Below, one piece after another: positions 45,080-56,466 of a DNA stretch of 64,000 bases. A program made the position numbers and the translations under genes. A model generated the notes under the pieces. It was not told the origin of the DNA. It searched no databases and saw nothing but the letters and a program-made list of their open reading frames with translations. Each line of letters opens with the position of its first letter. The first letter of the stretch is position 1. Origin of the DNA: Trichodelitschia bisporula. Lineage: Eukaryota; Ascomycota; Dothideomycetes; Phaeotrichales; Phaeotrichaceae. The stretch spans positions 435,803-499,802 of the forward strand of contig ML996687.1 in the NCBI GenBank assembly GCA_010356995.1, given 5' to 3'.

Positions 45080-47249
45080 TCATTTCTCCGCTGCAATCAG
45101 CCCCTTCGCATCTTCCACGGCAATCCTTGCCAGTCGCTTCAGCACCGGCCGGTGGTCTGCTTCCCGGTACTTCTCGAAGTGATCGAGCCCGGCTTTGGCT
45201 TCAATTGACAGCGTCTCGTATCCCTGCTGGATCACTTTATGTACCTCTCGGGGACTCAAGGTCGTCGTCTTGTTCTTGCCTTCAAGCAGCGAGTGGTAGT
45301 GCCGGGAGACACTGATCAAGGTGTCGATGGAACCGGAGCGCGACCGCTTGCTGAGGTCATAGGCATCGCGGAACTTCGTCAGAATGTCGCCGGTTTCTAC
45401 CAGCTTGTAGAAGAGATCGTCGTAAGGGGCCGCATCAGGGAGGAATGATTCGCCGGTGGAGAGGGAGAGGGCGATCAGGTTTACAAGAGTGTCCACGAGG
45501 GTGGGCATGCCTGTAACACCTTTGAGATCGGCGGAGTAGGAGCAGAGAAACCGGATGAAGGAGAGAAGCGACCTCCAAAGATGCGACCAATGGTAGGTGA
45601 GTCGTATTCTTGACCGGCCAAGGCAGGATATCGCGCGCAAAAGGATGCCGAGGAACAAGTTGTACAACTCGGCGTCCAAGCGCCGCCGAAGGTTGTGGTT
45701 GATGCCGTCGACGAGGATGTCCAGGACTGTTGTGATGAGCACTCGGTCGCCACGTACCAGCGGCAGATATGGCTGGCGCTGGCGGCACAGGCGGACCGCT
45801 GTCTTGCTCTCATCACTACACATCTGCTTTGCCAGTGTTGGGTCTTCGATCAGTATCTGCAAAGTATAGAGACTGATGTACAGATAATGTGAAGCACGAG
45901 ATGAACGATGAGCATGCTGTGTGAGATATGACGTGAAAGATAAGAATGCGCTGATAGGGGAGGGTAGTAGCTTCTCTTCAGCTGGGAGAGATATCAGGTT
46001 GAAGCAGAACAGCTTGTTCGCGTGGGAGAAGTCGTACGTTGAGAGGAGGATCGCAGCTTCAGGTCCCGGGCTAGTGTGGTTAGTCTTGTACATGCCACAC
46101 TCTAAGGCGGCTTACAGTGCAGTGAAGCGGCTCTTCATCTCCTCCACGGTGAGAACAGGGGTGGTGGGCCGGGAACTAGGAGCGAGGACCCCTAGGCCGA
46201 TGTACGCAAGGGTACTCCCGAGACTCCAGGCCTCGGGCAAGTCTTCCTGCACGGTGATATACTTGTCCCGAGCAAGGATGCAGGTGGCTCCAATTGACGT
46301 AACAACCTTCTTGATCGTGGCATCGTTGACAAAATCGTCCAACCGCAGTCTGTACGGGTTCTGAAACTCGAATTTGTTGTAATTCACCAAGAGCCCGAGG
46401 AGAACGAACGGATCTACGTTATTCGACGGCGTCTGGGAGTCTTGGATGAACTGGAGACTTTAGTACAGTGGTCAGCCGATAGCCGTTGTCGCATACCTTC
46501 ATCAAAGCCGGGAACATATCGCGATGCGTGAAATAGGAGATGAGACCGGTCTGGTATGCGCCCGATACCATAGCTAGAGCCGCACGTATGGCCTTCAACC
46601 GCAACTCCGCTACTCTCATCAGCTAAGCCAAGTTTCGCAGCGAGCTCGCTCACTCGTCCTGCCATTGCGAATGGCCGTGTCCAGCGCTCCGACAAAGTCC
46701 GAGAACACCGCATCCGCATCGTGCAGGCCGGTAAGCACCGAAATGATATCCGAGCTCGGGTTCGTGTACTTCTTGTTCAGGACAGAGCCTAAGAAGACGG
46801 TCAAGGTCTATTTCGTAAGCCACTCAGGCTATCTCAGATCCGCGAGAGAGTATCCTACGTCGAGGGCCACTTCATCCGAGGGTACGACTCCAGCCTTTAT
46901 GCGTGCAACTGCGCGGATGACCAGTTGCTGCGGGTGAGCCTATTCCTCTTAGCGCATGCCTTTGATCGCCGGTGGGTAAGCCCTACGCGCAAGTGTAAAA
47001 GGTCATCGGGGCTCAGCTCGGTGAGGATTCTTTTCAAGCTCGCAGGATCGGGTTTGAGGAGGAAGAACTCCTGCCAGAAGCCTTCGGACTTCTCGACTTC
47101 CTCATCCTCCTGGCTAGCTATTAGCTTAAGGTCCAGCGCTCAAGGAGAGGGGTTATGGCGCACACCTTGAACAGCGATTCGTACAGATGAACGACTTTGG
47201 GCTGAAAGGTTTCAGGCCTAGACTGCTGGGATAACGGAGAGGCCTCCAT
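45080..47249 (-). CDS. ARMH3/C10orf76-like armadillo-helical protein (DUF1741)
   Basis: Seven exons: 47249-47166, 47109-46987, 46939-46859, 46807-46654, 46612-46497, 46450-46116 and 46070-45080. They sum to 627 residues in phase. Family landmarks in order: FQPKVVHLYESLFK, SEGFWQEFFLLKPD, LLHLRAHPQQLVIRAVARIKAG, ELRLKAIRAALAMVSGAYQT, TGLISYFTHRDMFPALMKF, VLLGLLVNYNKFEFQNPYR and the conserved C-terminal DUF1741 block with LFYKLVETGDILTKFRDAYDL. In animals ARMH3 recruits phosphatidylinositol 4-kinase beta to Golgi membranes; the fungal role is not established. All-helical, with no signal peptide. The first exons are short and easily missed. Confidence 0.9.
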
Positions 47250-47839
47250 CCATGTAGCGGCCGGAGAACAGTCAATTGGGGGTATCTACACGATGTCGCA
47301 ATTGAAGGTGCAGCCCTGAAGTCGCGTCGATTGCTAAATTAGCTGCACCTGTCTTCAACGTGGCGTTGCGTGCACGCGGCTTTCTTGGCAGGATCACTAC
47401 GCTAGTCCGGGTTGGTGAAGACCATTGCTCAACATGGAAACCGAACTTCAACTTCAAAGTCCTGGTGAAATCACATATGGCTTACGTTCGCAGTACAAAC
47501 AGCTTGTATGGCGCTTGCTCGAGGCCGCGAAGATCACAAACTCATGATAGGATGTCAGTGTTCTCTCAATGGGCACTAATCGAAGAGAAGTTGCGCGAGC
47601 CCCAAGAGCATTTGGAGGTGAATCTACAGTAACCTGTCCAGATGAAAGGAATTTTTTTGGCATTAGTTATCCGACCCAAGTATTACTACTGCGCCCAGCT
47701 CCAGATTTGCAACCGTCGCTCGTTAATCCGCATAACAGCAGATCTGCTGCGTTGAGCTCATCGAACACCGCAAATATCAATACCAAAACTCTGCCACCCT
47801 AAAGATTCAGAAGGCCACCAGCAACAAGCAAGGAGTATC
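47250..47839. other. Intergenic between ARMH3-like gene and fungal regulator
   Basis: About 590 bp holding the ARMH3-like promoter and the 3' end of the regulator gene. Nothing else recognised. Confidence 0.5.
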
Positions 47840-49924
47840 TCAGTCTATCCAGTCCCACCCATTTTTCAAATTTTGCACCCTACTCAAGTCAGACGCTGTC
47901 TCAGCAATACGATGCACTTACGCTGTCATCGTCGGCCACGCCAGTTCCTCCCCACGACGCATCACACGCAGCAACTCTTCCTGATCGCGGCGATCCCGGA
48001 ACCTATTACCGGCCATTGTTATGGCCATACAAGCCATGACATAGTATGGTGGAGTCTTCGTATTTGACTGCCAGATATTTAGCCTAGCCCGGTCACATTG
48101 AGAAAACTCACCTCCGCAATACCACAAACCGCGCGGACATGGGCGATAATCTCATCCTGCTGAGCGTCAGCCTGTTATCAAGAGCCAAAATTTGAGCTTA
48201 CATCAGCTTGCTGTAATGCTCTCCGCTGTGAAGACCCCAATGTTGGAGTAATCGGATCATGTGCCCGCAGCAGAATCCGCGTGAGATGATAGTGAGCCAA
48301 CCCGGTTCCGACAGCATCACTCAGAACCCGAACGATTGGGAATGAATTTTCACTGTCTGGAGCTCGATAATAGAGTGGTGTAAAGCTCCACGGCTTGTGC
48401 TTCATCCACTCAGTACAGTATTGAACCATCTGATGGTAATCTGCCACTTGATGCGTCCCGTCACTGAAGCAGTAGCGAAGAGCTTCAGCGCAATGCCGAA
48501 CCATGCGGTTCGCCCAAGTGCAATCATCAGCTGGGTCCAGAGAACATTCAATGGCTGACAGGTCGATAGTGGACAGCACCGGACAAGAGTTGCTAATCGC
48601 AAAAAACAACTCCATCCGTAAGCCAACCCAAAATGCGGCTTGGCCGAGACCGCTCCCATGAGCATTACCCTCTCGGGCGCTTATGAAAGCCTGAGCACCT
48701 GTAAGATGGTGGCTTTGCAGGCCAGGTGAAGATGTGGGGGCTGTCGCGTCAGCTTTTGGTGTCTTGGCTTTTGAGAATAGTAAGCGATGTAACAATGTTG
48801 ACAAGAAAGAAATGGCACGGATTTGTTAAACCAAAAGGCTGAGGCAAGGGTGGGGGAGAAGGAGGGGGATTTCCGGGTACCAAGAAGCTTGATGTCCGAA
48901 ACTGTGATGCAGTTCTGGTTTAGGCAAGTAATGATGATGGCGATTTCTGAAACTCACATTCCATTTCCTCGTAGAAGCGAAGAATGATCGTTGCTGCCAG
49001 CAGATTTTCATCCTGAACAGACGCGCTGTCGCTCAAAAGCGGAATAAGTTCATTCAGGCACTCGTCATAGTACCTCTCGGCCAGATACTTGGTCCCGTTG
49101 GCTACCCGACAAATGTGACGCGCAGACACAGCGAATATGGCATTCAGCAGAAGCGGGCACATGGCAGTACGGCAAGGAACAACCAGTGCAAAGTGCCTCT
49201 CCTTGTCACATAGGTCCAGGCAGCTCGCCACTTCGTCAACATAATGACACATCAAATCCGCCTCTTGCAAGTCCGTTAGCGGCCAGACCGGAGCATTGTG
49301 TTCAGATCTCGGCGGCCTGGAAGCTAGGCTGAGAACATTTTCAAATTGAGTCTCTAGCTTTGGCAAGTCGCTAGGAACATTCTGAGCCTTGTCGAGGGTG
49401 TCAGACTGTATGCCCAGCCCATAGCCGTGAGTCTGTGACAAAGGACTCCGAACACCAGGATTTCGATTCCTAACTCTTGAGATCACCGGTGGAATGATCA
49501 ACCCGCCGGCAGATGTCCCGAGTGCGCCTCCCTCGTGAGAGGGATTGGCACCGCCGGGCTCGGGGTGTAAAGAAACCTGTGGGATAACATCCGTGGTTGT
49601 CCAATATCCGGAACTCGTCGAAGAAGGCGAAGGCGTGTCCGCGGCCCGGTGCTCAAAGTCGGAACACGTTGAAAGGGCTGCAGCTCGGCTGTTGTCTTCG
49701 AAATCGGAGATGTTCCCCCAGCTTTTTTGGACCTCCTCCGTCACGTCCACAAATTTGAGGGCCTCACCGTTACGGAACCAGATCTGGTCGTCCGCGAAGT
49801 TAAATTCACACTGACGACGCCCGGGTGTTTGGACACTATTGATATATGTTAGCGCAAGCGCGCAAGGGCAATTTAGCCTAACGTGCGGATGGCAGACAGG
49901 TGCTGAACCAAACGTGGCGCACAT
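47840..49924 (-). CDS. Fungal_trans_2-type transcription regulator, DNA-binding domain not found
   Basis: Middle-homology region of fungal Zn2Cys6 regulators. Seen: GRRQCEFNFADDQIWFRN then LKFVDVTEEVQKSWG, the usual segment just after a zinc cluster; a Ser/Pro-rich linker; LCDKERHFALVVPCRTAMCPLLLNAIFAVSARH; FYEEME; GLGQAAFWVGLRMELFFAI; WANRMVRHCAEALRYCF; and a last small exon 47879-47840 giving VQNLKNGWDWID, a typical final helix. Several introns split the region. The CEF cysteine looks like the sixth ligand of a cluster, and the exon starts in phase to complete a preceding Cys codon (at 49853), yet no upstream exon with C-x2-C-x6-C was found within 700 bp. The N-terminus given (49924) is therefore provisional. 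Confidence 0.75.
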
Positions 49925-50368
49925 CTATTATTGCTGAAGAGACTTGTTGAGGAGAGCCATGGAAATGGGAAGTGGGAGCGTGCGTTTACCTTGGATTCGA
50001 CCGATGTTTAACTCAACAAGTCAGCTTTCGCAGTACGGGCCAATTGTACTGAAGGAACTCACACCGTGTTCTCGACCCGCGTATGCATTTTGTGTTACTC
50101 TTGGTACATCTCGTACACGATGGGGTTTGCTCGTCACCTTAATAGCTGCCATGTAAGCCAATGCGCTGCGAAACCGAGGATACATACACTTAAGATGCCT
50201 GGAAGGATCGTGCATGCAGCGGTTAGACCATATATTTGTATGCGATGCCTCGCATTGCACATACCTATCTCGACAGCTCTAGAAGGCAGTAAGTGACACT
50301 GACACCCGACAAATGGCTCACACCCTACCATGCATCCCGTTCTAGTCCGTGGGATGGATTTGGGCATT
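49925..50368. other. Region upstream of the regulator, expected zinc-cluster exon not seen
   Basis: About 440 bp between the regulator and the next minus-strand gene. Short minus-strand frames here have no spaced cysteines matching Zn2Cys6. Confidence 0.45.
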
Positions 50369-51511
50369 CTATTCTGAGAACTGGGTCCGCCGATTCGGGA
50401 AATGGAGCAAATGAAAACAATCGAGCGGCTCTCGATTCTTGAGATCAGGAAAACGGACAACGATCGAGAAAAGAGAGGCTATCAGGTCGCCAGCGGCGTC
50501 TAAAATATCCAAGAACGACCCATGAAGTAAGCCATTGCAAGCCTCAGCTTGGGACCAGAATGTGGCATCGAAGGTGACGTTCGTTTTGGAAGCTTCGTGA
50601 TACATGTCGATCTGCCTATTGGTGGCGGCCTTGAGTGGCAGCCCCGGTTCCAGCCGCATCAGCGGCTTGTGATGCACGCCAGCACATAACCTCAAATCGA
50701 TGAGCCTTGCCCATCACTGTATCTTAGCCGTGCAGTTCACTTCCCTTCAAATGCGAGGACAACTGCCAACTCACACCTGTGGCTATTCATATCAACGTAC
50801 TTGAGGTATGCCGGCGACGGAAAACGCCGAGCGTCATACTTTTCTTGAGACCATTAGCCTGTACCGTACAGCCGGGAACTCCTCCGATGGTCGTCGTGCT
50901 TGCTAGCGCGCGTGCATGAAGTCTGAGGCCATAGTCGGAAGGCGGGTAGACCTCCGATGCGGCCGTTCGGCGGTACTCAACCTCAATTCGGAAGCGATCA
51001 CCGCATTCCGGCACATTTCCCCCGTACGGCGTGCAGCCGACGAACTGGAGATCTGCACGTTGCCAAAGAAGGCTCAGGTTGTTAGCTCACACTTTCGCGC
51101 GGTGTTCTTAGGCCACAGATGACAGAATGGACTTTGAGTCTCCTGCGCCGGGCCATTCTCCGATAGCCTGATCGCTTCCTGAGCATGCAGCATTTCACCG
51201 TTCATGACAAAGTCACTTTGGAGATGTCTTAAGGTGACGGAGTTCACAGTCCAAGGGAAATAATGGAGACCCGCGAGTTTGGGTCCGCCTAGGCAAGGCT
51301 GAAATACGACCTGTCGGATTCTTGGTCAGTGGCGCGCGGCTTGCGGCTTGCGGCAATCCGCAAAAGAAAAGGCCCGAGCCACACCCGCGATAGCGACACG
51401 CTATTGCCCAGTTTGATCTTCGCATTCCTGATTTTCCGAACCGGATTCCGGCTTACCAGCCATTACGCAACGTATGATGACCGCTAATCCCGGTTCCTCG
51501 ATCTTGCCCAT
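50369..51511 (-). CDS. Unrecognised multi-exon gene
   Basis: I do not recognise this protein. Coding character comes from exons that join in phase: 51511-51457 (MGKIEEPGLAVIIRCVMA), 51288-51091 (GPKLAGLHYFPWTVNSVTLR, DFVMNGEMLHAQEAIRLSEN, SPFCHLWPKN), then from 51052 (LQFVGCTPYGGNVPECGDRF, RIEVEYRRTAASEVYPPSDY, GLRLHARALASTTTIGGVPG). A further stretch down to 50369 contains ATNRQIDMYHEASKTNVTFD and FWSQAEACNGLLHGSFLDIL. Donors GTAAGC and GTGAGC are good. How the middle exons connect near 50790-50870 is unclear. No signal peptide or membrane segment stands out. It lies upstream of the regulator and shares its strand. Confidence 0.45.
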
Positions 51512-52683
51512 CACATTTTCCCCTTGTCCTCAAACCCCAGGCCAAGTGCGCTGACGTAGTTCGCGCGACTTGGGGTCGTGAGGCGACCACTCGCCAATGT
51601 TCCTCATGCTACGCTTTGTACATCGTTGTAAGCACGCGGATCAATGGTGAGGAGCCAAGGCTCAACGGATGCGTTGGCCTCGATGGTCCTGTTCCCGGAG
51701 AATTGGGAAGCTGCCGAGATGACGCGGAGCACAGGGCGTTGGTGGCATGTGTGGGGGATCGCCTGCTTCATGAAGATCGTAGAGGATAGAGCACTGGAGG
51801 CTCAGAAGCGTCATGGATTCTCTTCGACTCTCTTTATTCCTAAGCAACGTCACGGTGGTGAAGCAGAGCTGGAGCTCTCCGGTTTCCGAACATCGTCGCG
51901 AGCAAGGGGTACCGTCGAGCTATGTGTCCAAATGCTATCCGCGAGGCCCTTGTACCAGTTTCTCACCTAAAGAAGCTCAGAGTGCGAATGGTAGGGGAAG
52001 GATGTCACCTACGGATTTGAATGGCACATGGTCTTTATCTCTCTGGCCCCAATCCATCCAGAGAACACCGTATGCGACGACAGCTTAATCCACATTAGCC
52101 ACCAAACTACGCCGTTGCATCTTCACTCACAGATGCAAGCTCCCCATTGTATTAGCTTTGTTGCCTTCGTCCAGCGTGGGCGAGCCCAAGCAAGCTTTGC
52201 TCTCCTTCTGTACCGGCGCTCAAGTCTAAGTTGTTGCTTGGGCGACATTTTCGTGAAGTCTGGCGGCCATTGTTTCTTTGCTTTGTAGGGATTGCGTTCG
52301 AAATCGAAGGGGATTTGAGGAGGCGCAACGGCCCAGCGGGCTATGGAAGGCAACATGTGCGTGTGTGTCAAGAGGCTTCGCGGTGGGGCAGCTTTGACAT
52401 TGCGATGGTTGAACGATGTCGGACAAGTTTGTCGTTGATGCCTTAGTTCCGCATTTACACAGCCTTAGAATCAAGGTGTATCGGAGCGGCGCGCACCTTC
52501 TCCGAAACGTCAACCTCAAACCACTGGGCAAGCCATCCGTCACTTTTGGCAGTGACTCAGGAATAAGCAAATATTGTCTACCATACGCCCCGCGCCTCGG
52601 AAAGACGAGCGCATTCTCTGTTCAAAAGTCCAAAAAAACTGTAGAGAAAGCGCTTCTGCGCTGTCTTTCCAAATACCGCGAAA
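51512..52683. other. Intergenic with weak coding signals, LeuRS promoter
   Basis: About 1.2 kb. The right part must be the leucyl-tRNA synthetase promoter. On the minus strand between about 51840 and 52110 there are fragments that could be spliced (AYGVLWMDWGQRDKDH, VRNWYKGLADSIWTHSS), but a stop follows soon and the plus strand is open too, so no gene is called. Confidence 0.4.
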
Positions 52684-55600
52684 ATGTCTGCTTCAAAGTC
52701 GGCTGCCGAGCCCGTGGATCCGACTTCCAACACTCAAGGCACGCTCAAGATCGAAAATGTGCGAATGCTCAAACATGTGATTCGGGCATAGGCTAAAGTC
52801 TTAAAATAGACCGAGAAGCGCGATACTTTGAAGGAGATCGAAAAGAGATATCAGAAGCAATGGCAAGACTCCAAGATCTTCGAGGCGGATGCTCCGAGTA
52901 TCGCCGAGTACCCGCCCGAGAAGATCTCCCCGGAGGACCTGCGGGCTAAAGAGCCAAAATTCTTTGGTGTGTGATTCTTTTGCTAAGGGTGTATGACTGA
53001 ACTAACACATTCAGGAACCATGGCATACCCGTAAGATCGCGGCTCTGTGCTGCTTGTTTCTGTCCTAATCAGCCTAGCTATGTGAACGGAACTCCTCACC
53101 TGGGTCATGGATTCACAGTTACCAAAATTGAGTACGCCAGCCGCGTTGCTCGCCATCAGGGAAAGCGCGTCCTGTACCCCCAAGGCTATCACTGCACCGG
53201 CATGCCCATCAAGGCGTGCGCTGACAAGCTTATCCGTGAAGTTGAACTCTTCGGCAAGAACTTTGAAAACTACAAGGAAGAAGATGTTGAAGAAGCTCCG
53301 ATCCCTGCTCCGACTCAAGCCGAGACTAAGACCGATATGTCGAAGTTCACGAACTTGAAGAAAGGTGTGTTCGCCTGGCCCGACCCTGAGTAACTCTAAA
53401 CTTTGCCACAGGCAAGGCTGCAATGAAGACGGTGAAGACGAAGTACCAGTTCCAAGTCATGCTGGCCCTCGGGATCCCAGTCACGGAGATTCACAAGTTT
53501 GCCGATCCCAACTACTGGTGTGAATTCTTCCCGTCGCGCTGGCAAGGCCACTTGATCGGCTTCGGTTCATCCGTGGACTGGAGGAGGAGCTTCGTCACCA
53601 CCGACCTGAACCCGTACTATGATTCCTTCGTCCGCTGGCAAATGCGGAGACTGAAAGAGCTCGGGAAGATCGACTTCGGGAAGCGGTACACTGTGTACTC
53701 TCCCAGGGATGGCCAGCCATGCTTGGACCACGACCGTGCTTCGGGCGAGGGAGTTCTCGTCCAAGAGTACACCGGTATCAAGTGCAAGGTTGAAAAGTGG
53801 TCGGAAGAGGCGGAGAAACAGCTGGCGGGCAAGCTTACGGAGGGCGCAAGTGTCTACATGGTCCCGGCCACCCTTCGCCCTGAGACGATGCTTGGCCAAA
53901 CTAACCTGTTCGTTTCGCCCAAGATCACATACGGCGTCTATCAAGTGTCGGACAAGGAATACTACTTTGTCACCGAGCGTGCGGCTCGGAACATGGCGTT
54001 CCAAGGGATATTCCCATCGTGGGGTTCCTTCCCGAAAGTGGCGGATATCAAGGGGTCTGACGCAATCGGAACCCTTGTCCAAGCCCCTCTCAGCCGGCAA
54101 GGAAGCGTCTACGTGGTTCCCATGGACACCATAAAGGAGACGAAGGGCACGGGTGTTGTTACCTCGGTTCCGTCGGACAGCCCCGATGACTACATCATGA
54201 CCGTGGACCTGGCAAAGAAGGCCGAGTTCTACAAGATCAAGCCCGAGTGGGTGTCTTTGGACATTCTCCCCATCATCGAGACCCCCAGCTATGGCAATCT
54301 CACTGCCCCCGCCTTGGTTAAGAAGTTGAAGATCAACTCGCCCAAGGATGCGAAGCAGCTTGCCGAAGCTAAGGAGCTTGCCTACAAGGAGGGATTCTAC
54401 CAAGGCAAGATGATCTTTGGCGAGTTTGAGGGCCGGACCGTTCAGGACGCCAAGGGTCTGATCAGGCAGCGTCTGATTGACTCTGGTGACGCTCTCGTCT
54501 ACTGCGAGCCGGACGGCTTGGTCATGTCTCGTTCTGGCGATGAATGCGTCGCTGCGCATATGGACCAGTGGTTCCTGACCTACGGAAATGCCGATGAGGA
54601 ATGGCGTGGCGATGTTCTGGGCCATGTGCGGAACGAGGATGGCCAAAATTTCAATTCTTTCACGCCGGAAACCAAGCATGCCCTCGAGCAGACTCTCGGG
54701 TGGATGAATCAGTGGGCCGTGACTCGCCAGTTTGGCCTAGGAACCCGGCTGCCGTGGGATCCTTCTCAGCTTGTGGAGAGCTTGTCGGACTCAACAATCT
54801 ACATGGCCTACTACACGATCGCTCATTATCTTCACTCCGACATTTACGGCCGAAAGCCTGGAATTGGCAACATCAAGCCGGAGCAAATGAAGGATGAAGT
54901 GTGGGAGTACATCTTCGCTCTGAGAGACTCGGTTGATTCCGACATACCCAAGGAGACGCTGGCGGCCATGAAACGAGAGTTTACGTACTGGTATCCGCTC
55001 GACGTCCGTGTCAGCGGAAAGGACTTGATCAACAACCATTTGATCTTCTTCCTCTATATCCACCAGGCCATCTGGGGCAAGAAGGCGCCGCAGTATCTGC
55101 CCAAGGGCATTCGCTTGAACGGACATGCCATGTTGAATGGCGAGAAAATGAGCAAGAGCACTGGCAACTTCCTCACTCTTGATGATGCGGTCGCCAAGTT
55201 CGGAGCTGATGCTACTCGTATCGCACTCGCCGATTCAGGTGATGGTGTCGAAGATGCCAACTTCGAGGAGGCTGTCGCCAACTCGACAATCTTGAAGCTT
55301 TTCGAGTTGAAGAAGTGGATCGAAGAGGAGATCCTCGAACCCCGCCTGCTCAAAGAGGGTGAGACGTACGCTGGCGTTCGTGACGCCGAAAAAATCAAGA
55401 CCTCGGACATCATCCAGCGCACCGGACCGAAGAACTTTTGGGATCAGCTCTTCGAGAATGAGCTGAACACTCTCGTCAAGGAGACGGTGCAGCACTACTC
55501 GGCGTAAGTTCCCGGTGCCGTTCGGTACACACGCTGACGATTTAGAACTCTCTACAAGGCGGCCCTGAAGTCTGGCTTCTATGACTTCACCAGTGCTCGC

Positions 55601-56353
55601 GACAGCTACCGTATCTCGACGACCTCTGCTTCTGTTGGCATGCACCATGACTGCGTTAAGCGTTATGCCGAGCTTCAGGCACTGATGCTTGCTGTTGTCG
55701 CTCCTCATTGGTCCGATTACATCTGGCAGGAGGTGCTCAAGAAGCCCTCTACCATCCAGACGGCAGTCTTCCCTTCGGTTCCCGATTCTGTGCCGTCTCT
55801 AACCGCCGCATCCGAGTATATCCGTAGCACGCACGGATCCATTGGAACGGCAGAAGGCGTGCAGCAAAAGAAGTTGGCGAAGGGAAAGACCACCTCATAC
55901 GACCCTAAGAGCGACAAGAAGCTCACCATCTTCGTGGCCAAGTCATGGCCCGCATGGCAGCAGAAGTACCTTAACGTGGTGCGCGAGCTGTTCGACGGGC
56001 TGACGCTGGACATAAAGAAGGTGCAGCCTAAGATTGAGAAGCCCGATATGAAGAAGGCTATGCCATTTGTGCAGGGTCTGAAGCGGCGTCTCGAAAGTGG
56101 TGAGAAGAAGGAGGCAGTCTTTGAGCGCGAGCTCGGCTTTGATGAGGTCCTTGTCCTCCTTGAGATGATCCCAGGGCTGCTGGCTATCGTGCCGAAGCTC
56201 AAGGTGGTTGAAGTCGTCATTGTCGATGATGGAGCTAAGGAAGGCGTCAAGATTGAAGCGGATGGGAAGGCAGGCGAGAAGGTGACTTCGTTGCCGCCCG
56301 CGGCTGCTGGTGCCGAACCTGGCGTGCCTACCTTCGAGTTTTCGAACATATAG
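52684..56353 (+). CDS. Cytosolic leucyl-tRNA synthetase
   Basis: Class I synthetase charging tRNA-Leu in the cytoplasm (Cdc60 in yeast). Six exons: 52684-52758, 52810-52966, a 16-nt microexon 53015-53030, 53078-53364, 53412-55503 and 55546-56353, summing to 1,144 residues. The microexon is required to build [20 protein letters not shown], the HIGH-type ATP site. Also seen: the editing (CP1) domain with [13 protein letters not shown] and [16 protein letters not shown], the KMSKS loop as [12 protein letters not shown], and a eukaryote-type C-terminal extension. The start [19 protein letters not shown] follows a purine at -3. No mitochondrial presequence. Confidence 0.97.
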
Positions 56354-56466
56354 GTCTTTAGTGAGTCCCACCACGCGTATGGCCATACGACGTTAGTCGG
56401 ATAGATATCTAGACGCCAAAAAGTGCTCCTGTTGCCAGAGCTTGTTACTGCGTTATCCGCGTGGCC

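Noticed and set aside
51813-52088. Plus-strand frame ending DLNGTWSLSLWPQ, resembling the start of a small lipocalin-like fungal protein
   Set aside because: Similarity stops after a few residues and the frame ends at once.
53567-54679. 370-codon frame antisense to leucyl-tRNA synthetase
   Set aside because: Shadow of a strongly biased real coding sequence; the sense strand has all synthetase motifs.
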